Shown here: positions 1 to 3,096 of the stretch, piece after piece
Layout of the letters: each line of letters begins with the position of its first letter
How positions within the stretch are numbered: position 1 is the first letter of the stretch
Assembly: GCA_018061525.1 (NCBI GenBank)
Contig: JAGOUB010000061.1
Span: forward strand, 1-6,052
DNA length: 6,052 bases
Reading direction: 5' to 3'
DNA from: Candidatus Peribacteraceae bacterium
GTDB lineage: Bacteria; Patescibacteriota; Gracilibacteria; Peribacterales; Peribacteraceae
Made by a program: the position numbers and the translations under genes
The notes under the pieces: generated by a model
The model's database searches: none
Told to the model about the DNA's origin: nothing
What the model saw: only the letters and a program-made list of their open reading frames with translations

Positions 1-739
1 AGGCGGAGATGGTGTCGTAGTGCTCCTCGCCGCCCTTGTCGTAGCGCTTGAGCTTCTCTTTGAGCGCCGCCTCGGCCTGGGCGAGCGTGAGCGTGCCGCC
101 GGACATCATCACGGTGAGCTCGAGGGCGTTGAGCGCGGCGCGGGCGTCTCCGGCGGCGATGACGGCGATGCGTTTGAGGGCGGCCTCGTCGGCCTTCACT
201 TTTCCGCCGTAGCCGCGCTCGTCGGCCAACGCGCGCTTGAGTATCTCAACGATGTCTTCTTCGGTCAGCGGCTGGAGCAGGACGACGTGTGAGCGTGAGA
301 CGACGGCGGCGTTCACCTCGAAGTACGGGTTCTCGGTGGTGGCCCCCACGAGCACGACGCTCCCCTCCTCCACCGACGGCAGCAGCGCGTCTTGCTGAGC
401 TTTGTTGAAGCGGTGGATCTCATCTACGAACAACACGGTCTTCTGTTTAAGGCCGCGCCAACGCTCCGAGGCGCCGCCGCAAACTTCCTTCAATTCCTTG
501 GCGCCGCTGAGCACGGCGCTGATGGAGATGAACTCGGCCTTGGTCGCCGTGGCGATCAGATGTGCGATGGTCGTTTTACCCGTGCCGGGCGGTCCGGCGA
601 GGATGAGCGAGTGCAGGGCGTCTTGCTCGATAGCGGCACGGAGCGGCGTCCCCTCTCCCAAGGCGTCATGCTGCCCGACGAACTCCGCGAGCGTGCGCGG
701 GCGCATGCGATAGGCCAACGGTGCGTCTAGTTTTGACAC
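1..739 (-). CDS. rarA: Replication-associated recombination protein A (RarA/MgsA family AAA+ ATPase), 5' part
   Basis: Seen: about 246 residues of an AAA+ ATPase, read from GTG at 739 and leaving the window at base 1, so the C-terminal part is missing. It opens with PLAYRMRPRTLAEFVGQ, the hallmark N-terminus of RarA/WRNIP1. Walker A GPPGTGKT is at residues 49-56, Walker B VDEIHRF with D106-E107, and sensor-1 GATTENP at about 132-138, followed by an SRSHVV arginine-finger region and the lid domain. Known: RarA is a tetrameric clamp-loader-like ATPase acting at stalled forks and ssDNA gaps. Start choice: GTG gives the usual short lead before PLAYRMRP; no ATG lies in frame between it and Tyr/Arg-Met, and the -10 box ends 6 nt upstream. 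No Shine-Dalgarno is present. It is divergent from the DUF4383 gene. Family assignment is firm; the exact start is inferred. Confidence 0.95.
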   Translation of the reverse strand, partial: MSKLDAPLAYRMRPRTLAEFVGQHDALGEGTPLRAAIEQDALHSLILAGPPGTGKTTIAHLIATATKAEFISISAVLSGAKELKEVCGGASERWRGLKQKTVLFVDEIHRFNKAQQDALLPSVEEGSVVLVGATTENPYFEVNAAVVSRSHVVLLQPLTEEDIVEILKRALADERGYGGKVKADEAALKRIAVIAAGDARAALNALELTVMMSGGTLTLAQAEAALKEKLKRYDKGGEEHYDTISA

Positions 740-745
740 CGCGGC

Positions 746-754
746 ATCGTAGCA
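746..754 (-). promoter_or_regulatory. Extended -10 box of rarA (leaderless promoter)
   Basis: On the minus strand TGcTACGAT lies exactly 6 nt (gccgcg) before the GTG start. This places the expected transcription start at or beside the start codon, so the mRNA would be leaderless. No convincing -35 hexamer is visible at 16-18 nt, as expected for an extended -10 promoter. Inferred from spacing and from the same arrangement at two other genes here. Confidence 0.6.
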
Positions 755-758
755 CCGT

Positions 759-772
759 TGTACGATCGTACA
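759..772. promoter_or_regulatory. Perfect 14-bp palindrome upstream of rarA, possible operator
   Basis: TGTACGATCGTACA is its own reverse complement. It lies just upstream of the rarA extended -10, where the -35 would be expected, in the 133-bp region between divergent genes. A dimeric repressor or activator site is plausible. No matching regulator is in the window. The hexamer TACGAT inside it also resembles a -10 box on either strand. Confidence 0.35.
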
Positions 773-872
773 CCATCTTTTCCTCTTCGGATGGAATGGA
801 TTGCCGACGGGGTGATTTGCCTCCCGCTGGGCGAGCGAAGGGATTAGGATTCTCTTACTCCCCATCTCCACT

Positions 873-1226
873 ATGAACATGCTCGTGAAGCCGTTGGCGT
901 ATCTCCTCAGCTTGGTGTTCATCGTCCTCGGCGTGGCCGGCTTTTTCACCGGCAGTCCGCTGCTGGTCTTCCAGGTCGACCCGCTGCACAACGTCATCCA
1001 CTTGGTGAGCGGCCTCATCGGCCTGTACTGCGCGCGCGCCGGCTATCCGATGGCCCGTGCCTACCTCATGCTCTTCGGCCTCATCTACGCGGCCGTGGCC
1101 GTGGTCGGCTTTATCCAGGGCAGTACGATTCTGGGCATGATGCCCGTGAACATGGAGGACAACCTGCTCCACGCCGGCATCGCCGTCGCCTGCCTGCTCG
1201 TCGGCTTCGGCAGCAAGCGCGCCTGA
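873..1226 (+). CDS. DUF4383-like small integral membrane protein
   Basis: Seen: 117 residues with four hydrophobic helices, roughly 5-26, 38-54, 62-82 and 98-113. It has two related half-motifs: PLHNVIHLVSGLIGL (37-51) and MEDNLLHAGIAV (94-105), each with Asn, then His, then a small-residue helix. The ARAYLMLFGLIYAAVAVVGF middle and the LGMMPVN turn also match the DUF4383 pattern. The family's biochemical role is unknown; it is a predicted inner-membrane protein. The ATG at 873 has no Shine-Dalgarno; M3 at 879 is a possible alternative start. TAGGAT at 845-850 is a weak -10 candidate. A strong terminator follows, so the gene is probably monocistronic and separate from the VKOR gene. Family assignment is by pattern recognition. 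Confidence 0.82.
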   Translation: MNMLVKPLAYLLSLVFIVLGVAGFFTGSPLLVFQVDPLHNVIHLVSGLIGLYCARAGYPMARAYLMLFGLIYAAVAVVGFIQGSTILGMMPVNMEDNLLHAGIAVACLLVGFGSKRA

Positions 1227-1246
1227 ATCCCCTCCTCTGCCATCCT

Positions 1247-1271
1247 AAGGGCGGTTCCGGCCGCCCTTTTT
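1247..1271 (+). terminator. Rho-independent terminator after the DUF4383-like gene
   Basis: The arms AAGGGCGG and CCGCCCTT pair over 8 bp around a 6-nt loop (ttccgg), followed by a run of T (TTTTT, shared in part with the stem). It begins about 20 nt after the TGA stop. It separates this gene from the VKOR gene 36 nt further on. Confidence 0.9.
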
Positions 1272-1291
1272 CGTGCGTCGCGGGCGCAGAG

Positions 1292-1300
1292 TGCTAGGCT
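1292..1300 (+). promoter_or_regulatory. Extended -10 box of the VKOR gene (leaderless promoter)
   Basis: TGcTAGGCT ends 6 nt (ggcgcc) before the ATG at 1307, the same geometry as at rarA and priA. It lies just after the previous gene's terminator, so the VKOR gene needs its own promoter. No Shine-Dalgarno and no clear -35 are seen. Confidence 0.6.
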
Positions 1301-1306
1301 GGCGCC

Positions 1307-1999
1307 ATGACGTCCCCCGCCACGCGCTGGTCCATCCCCGCCCTTATCATCACGCTTGCCGCGCTCGTCGGCATGGGCGATTCGTTCTTCCTGGTTCTTG
1401 AGTACATCGAGGCCATCGTGCATCCCGGGCAACTGACGCCGTGCACGGTCAACAGCCTGGTGAGTTGCACGCTGACGGTGCAGGGCGAGTGGGCGCACTA
1501 CATCCCGGGGGTCCCGAACCCGATGTGGGGCATGCTCTGGTACGCCGGCGCCGGCGCCTACGGCCTGACACTGTTGCTGGGCAGCCGCTTCACCAAGAGC
1601 GCTCGCGCGGCCGTGTTCGCCATCCTCTTGGCCGGCATCGCCTTCAGCTACCGCCTCTACCTGGCGAGCATCCTGGAGCTCGGCGGCGTCTGCCCCTTCT
1701 GTCTCACCTCCACCACCGGCTCCACGCTCATCCTGCTCGCCTTCATCGTGGACGATCTGCGGCACGAGGACCCGGTGATCGGCCGCATCTGGAAGTGGAT
1801 CCTCTACGCCTTCCAGGCCTTCTCCGTTACGTTCTTCGTGGTCGGCCTGCCGTGGTTCATCGGCTCGGGCCTCAAGTGGATCCCGGACAAGATGGCCGCC
1901 ATCACGCACTGGTCATTCCCGCTCATGGTCTCGCTCGTCTGCTTCATGGCGGCGGGGCATTTGTGGGCGTTGAAGGCGCTGCGGGCTTCCAAGCGCTGA
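1307..1999 (+). CDS. VKOR-family (vitamin K epoxide reductase-like) disulfide-forming membrane protein
   Basis: Seen: 230 residues, strongly hydrophobic, with probable helices near 10-34, 73-92, 99-119, 122-148, 162-187 and 203-222. The VKOR signature is complete: loop cysteines C46 and C54 (CTVNSLVSC), the GVPNPMWGMLWY motif at 68-79, and the redox motif C129-P-F-C132 after YRLYLASILELGGV. Known: bacterial VKOR homologues oxidise a periplasmic or extracytoplasmic thioredoxin-like partner and pass electrons to quinone, replacing DsbB. Two extra helices follow the four-helix core. No thioredoxin domain is fused, so a separate partner is needed; none is in this window. The start is supported by the leaderless -10 box. 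It ends 37 bp from a convergent gene and has no T-tailed terminator of its own. The physiological electron acceptor is inferred. Confidence 0.9.
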   Translation: MTSPATRWSIPALIITLAALVGMGDSFFLVLEYIEAIVHPGQLTPCTVNSLVSCTLTVQGEWAHYIPGVPNPMWGMLWYAGAGAYGLTLLLGSRFTKSARAAVFAILLAGIAFSYRLYLASILELGGVCPFCLTSTTGSTLILLAFIVDDLRHEDPVIGRIWKWILYAFQAFSVTFFVVGLPWFIGSGLKWIPDKMAAITHWSFPLMVSLVCFMAAGHLWALKALRASKR

Positions 2000-2000
2000 C

Positions 2001-2028
2001 GAAAAACACCCCCGACCGTAGTCGGGGG
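2001..2028 (-). terminator. Rho-independent terminator of the first small paralog, also between convergent genes
   Basis: CCCCCGAC / GTCGGGGG form an 8-bp stem with a 4-nt loop. On the minus strand the stem is followed by tgTTTTTC, so the U-tract serves the minus-strand gene that stops at 2037. On the plus side there is no T-run after the stem; the hairpin may only slow VKOR transcripts. Confidence 0.85.
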
Positions 2029-2036
2029 CTGGGCTC

Positions 2037-2339
2037 TCACGGAGAGCATTGCGGGTAGAGGAAGTAGGTCCAGCCTTCATTCGTGAAGACGTAGCTGACG
2101 ACCTTGCCGCACTCGCCGTACTCCTCAGCTTCGCCGTGGTAGACCGCGATACTCTGCGCCCCAGAGAAGGCGTAGATGCGCAGCGTGCGCTCGTTGGTCA
2201 TCTCGGCCATGAGGATGACGCCGAGCGCCAGACCGGCTTCTTCGGCCAGTCCCAGTTGCCGCAGGCGCTTCCAGCGTTCTGCGTCCACATTCTTGGCGTC
2301 ACTCGGGGCTTGCAGTCTCACTCTCGCGATTCGAATCAT
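2037..2339 (-). CDS. Small protein of unknown function, paralog 1 of a tandem pair
   Basis: Not a family I recognise. Seen: 100 residues, soluble, no signal peptide or membrane segment. A basic helical stretch (DAERWKRLRQLGLAEEAGL, about 18-36) is followed by alternating hydrophobic residues typical of a small beta-sheet domain (LRIYAF, IAVYHG, VVSYVF, GWTYFL). The C-terminal half matches the neighbouring minus-strand gene: VYxGxA, VVxYxF and GW align without gaps, with 10 of 25 positions identical. Start choice: ATG at 2339 has GGAG 8 nt upstream. The upstream in-frame ATG at 2384 lies almost on the predicted transcription start and has no ribosome site, so I treat that part as leader. It has a strong AT-rich promoter and its own terminator. 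The start could be 2384 instead, giving 115 residues. Confidence 0.75.
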   Translation of the reverse strand: MIRIARVRLQAPSDAKNVDAERWKRLRQLGLAEEAGLALGVILMAEMTNERTLRIYAFSGAQSIAVYHGEAEEYGECGKVVSYVFTNEGWTYFLYPQCSP

Positions 2340-2346
2340 CGGTCCG

Positions 2347-2350
2347 ACTC
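2347..2350 (-). promoter_or_regulatory. Shine-Dalgarno deciding the start of paralog 1
   Basis: GGAG on the minus strand sits 8 nt (tcggaccg, plus strand 2340-2347 region) before ATG at 2339. The alternative ATG at 2384 has none. This contrasts with the leaderless genes in the window. Exact edges may be off by a base. Confidence 0.6.
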
Positions 2351-2383
2351 CGTCTCTATGGGCTGGCTGTGCCAGTCCGGCCA

Positions 2384-2394
2384 TGTGAAAGACT
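2384..2394 (-). repeat. Shared leader 11-mer, copy 1
   Basis: AGTCTTTCACA on the minus strand, 6 nt after the -10 box. The identical 11-mer begins the leader of paralog 2 at 2868-2878. It probably forms the 5' end of the transcript. It may be a remnant of duplication, an operator, or an RNA-stability element. Confidence 0.6.
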
Positions 2395-2400
2395 GATGAA

Positions 2401-2428
2401 ATTGTAAAATATTTATTATTACTGTCAA
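2401..2428 (-). promoter_or_regulatory. Sigma70-type promoter of paralog 1
   Basis: On the minus strand, TTGACA (plus 2423-2428) and TACAAT (plus 2401-2406) are separated by 16 nt in an AT-rich island within GC-rich DNA. The expected transcription start is near 2394, the first base of AGTCTTTCACA, which also occurs at the equivalent place before paralog 2. Confidence 0.85.
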
Positions 2429-2444
2429 TAATGCTTGGATAGTG

Positions 2445-2467
2445 AAAACCCCGATCGCAGATCGGGG
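2445..2467 (-). terminator. Rho-independent terminator of the second small paralog
   Basis: CCCCGATC / GATCGGGG pair over 8 bp with a 3-nt loop. On the minus strand the stem runs into TTTTC. It lies about 27 nt past the stop of the gene at 2495-2830 and just upstream of the paralog 1 promoter, so the two paralogs appear to be separate transcription units. Confidence 0.87.
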
Positions 2468-2494
2468 TGGTGTGGCCGTGCAGCCGGGTGTCTT

Positions 2495-2830
2495 TCAGGC
2501 CATCTGCATCTCGTGGATCCAGCCGTCTAACTCGAAGGTATAGTTGACGACGTCGTTCTGGTACCAGCCGCGCTGGGCCGGGCCTTGGTAGACCAATCGG
2601 GAGTTCGTCCGGTCGGCTGTGAAAACATGCACCTTGATGCCCTTGTCCGGACCGGGATCCTCAATGACGATGATCGGCGGCGTGCCGAGCAAGAGCAGGC
2701 CGGGATCCTCGAAGTGCATGAGGCCAAGGCGGTACGCGAGGTGGCGGTACTTTTTCATCCGCGCCTCTGCTTCAGGTTCCCGTTCGATTTGCGGGGCGCG
2801 GTTCAGTAAGATGGTTTTGACCTTCTTCAC
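2495..2830 (-). CDS. Small protein of unknown function, paralog 2 of a tandem pair
   Basis: Not a family I recognise. Seen: 111 residues, no signal peptide or clear membrane helix. The basic N-terminus (EAEARMKKYRHLAYRLGL, about 18-35) is followed by GLLLLG, PPIIVIED, IKVHVF, RLVYQG, VVNYTF and GWIHEM strands. It shares the RxKxxRxL helix motif, the EDPGLLLLG-like turn and the VYxGxA...VVxYxF...GW end with paralog 1. Start choice: GTG at 2830 has GGAG 7 nt upstream. The frame is open as far as an ATG at 2929, but that region holds the promoter and leader and so is not coding. The tRNA-Pro gene lies upstream on the same strand, but a full promoter and a hairpin between them argue for independent expression. 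Confidence 0.75.
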   Translation of the reverse strand: MKKVKTILLNRAPQIEREPEAEARMKKYRHLAYRLGLMHFEDPGLLLLGTPPIIVIEDPGPDKGIKVHVFTADRTNSRLVYQGPAQRGWYQNDVVNYTFELDGWIHEMQMA

Positions 2831-2837
2831 GGGCGGT

Positions 2838-2841
2838 CTCC
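2838..2841 (-). promoter_or_regulatory. Shine-Dalgarno deciding the GTG start of paralog 2
   Basis: GGAG on the minus strand lies 7 nt (accgccc) before the GTG at 2830, preceded by CCCATTT. The equivalent leader of paralog 1 has CCCAT then GGAG, so the ribosome-binding region is conserved between the two copies. Confidence 0.6.
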
Positions 2842-2867
2842 AAATGGGTGGTGCGGGTCGGCGATCG

Positions 2868-2878
2868 TGTGAAAGACT
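2868..2878 (-). repeat. Shared leader 11-mer, copy 2
   Basis: AGTCTTTCACA on the minus strand, 7 nt after the predicted -10 of paralog 2. It is identical to 2384-2394. Further down both leaders share GCAC, CCCAT and GGAG in the same order, which suggests that the promoter-leader was duplicated with the gene. Confidence 0.6.
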
Positions 2879-2885
2879 TATATAA

Positions 2886-2913
2886 ACAATACTATAATTT
2901 TGTATTATGTCAA
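2886..2913 (-). promoter_or_regulatory. Sigma70-type promoter of paralog 2
   Basis: TTGACA (plus 2908-2913) and TATTGT (plus 2886-2891) are separated by 16 nt, the same spacing as at paralog 1, in a strongly AT-rich segment. TATAGT and TATATA nearby are alternative -10 boxes, but they give poor spacing to TTGACA. Confidence 0.75.
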
Positions 2914-2938
2914 ATTCGAGGAGGGCCATTAAAGGTCA

Positions 2939-2957
2939 CGCCAAATCTGATTTGGCG
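2939..2957. repeat. 19-nt near-perfect palindrome between tRNA-Pro and paralog 2
   Basis: CGCCAAATC-T-GATTTGGCG has 9-bp arms around one central base. As RNA it could form a 7-8 bp hairpin 9 nt after the tRNA CCA end. The following minus-strand sequence (tgacctttaat) is a poor U-tract, so a weak tRNA terminator or processing signal is possible. It is also about 25 bp upstream of the paralog 2 -35 box, so an operator is an alternative. Confidence 0.5.
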
Positions 2958-2965
2958 CGTCTACA

Positions 2966-3041
2966 TGGTCGGGACGGCGGGGCTCGAACTCGCGGCCTCC
3001 TGGTCCCAAACCAGGCGCTCTACCAACTGAGCTACGTCCCG
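2966..3041 (-). tRNA. tRNA-Pro (anticodon TGG), CCA encoded
   Basis: 76 nt including the genomic CCA (plus 2966-2968). The acceptor stem CGGGACG/CGTCCCG pairs fully, with C1-G72 as is typical of tRNA-Pro and discriminator A. The D stem is GCTC/GAGC. The anticodon stem CCTGG/CCAGG encloses loop TTTGGGA with anticodon TGG at plus 3006-3008. The T loop is TTCGAGC. The T stem GCGAG/CCCGC has one A-C mismatch (position 52:62) but keeps the conserved 53:61 G-C pair. It decodes CCN codons, mainly CCA/CCG. It is divergent from priA with 55 bp between them. Confidence 0.95.
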
Positions 3042-3049
3042 ACGTTCCA

Positions 3050-3055
3050 ATAATA
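3050..3055 (-). promoter_or_regulatory. -10 box of the tRNA-Pro gene
   Basis: TATTAT on the minus strand ends 8 nt before the first base of the mature tRNA, so transcription should start within 0-3 nt of the mature 5' end. No good -35 is seen at 16-18 nt. It lies back to back with the priA -10 box. Confidence 0.5.
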
Positions 3056-3082
3056 GAGCAGGACCGCTCTTCAGCACATGGC

Positions 3083-3090
3083 TGTATGCT
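3083..3090 (+). promoter_or_regulatory. -10 box of priA (leaderless promoter)
   Basis: TATGCT at 3085-3090, immediately preceded by TG, ends 6 nt (gtgccc) before the ATG at 3097. The geometry is the same as at rarA and the VKOR gene. No Shine-Dalgarno is present. Confidence 0.58.
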
Positions 3091-3096
3091 GTGCCC

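Noticed and set aside
1085..1909. 274-residue open frame on the minus strand opposite the DUF4383-like and VKOR genes
   Set aside because: Its composition is the His/Arg/Glu/Ala-rich mix typical of the reverse strand of GC-rich genes. It crosses a terminator and overlaps two well-supported genes.
2001..2028. Terminator for the VKOR gene on the plus strand
   Set aside because: The hairpin has no T-run on its plus-strand 3' side. The T-run is on the minus side, so it belongs mainly to the convergent small gene.
2049..2396. Plus-strand open frames over the first small paralog
   Set aside because: The promoter, Shine-Dalgarno, terminator direction and paralogy with the next gene all place the real gene on the minus strand.
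2831..2929. N-terminal extension of paralog 2 to the ATG at 2929
   Set aside because: This stretch holds the TTGACA promoter and the leader, and the extension has no counterpart in paralog 1. GTG 2830 has a good GGAG.
2939..2957. Riboswitch or tRNA-associated integration site
   Set aside because: There is only a simple palindrome, no conserved riboswitch architecture, and no integrase or repeated tRNA 3' end nearby.
3091..3096. GTG at 3091 as the priA start
   Set aside because: It would begin directly after the -10 box, before any possible transcription start. ATG at 3097 has the same 6-nt spacing as two other genes here.
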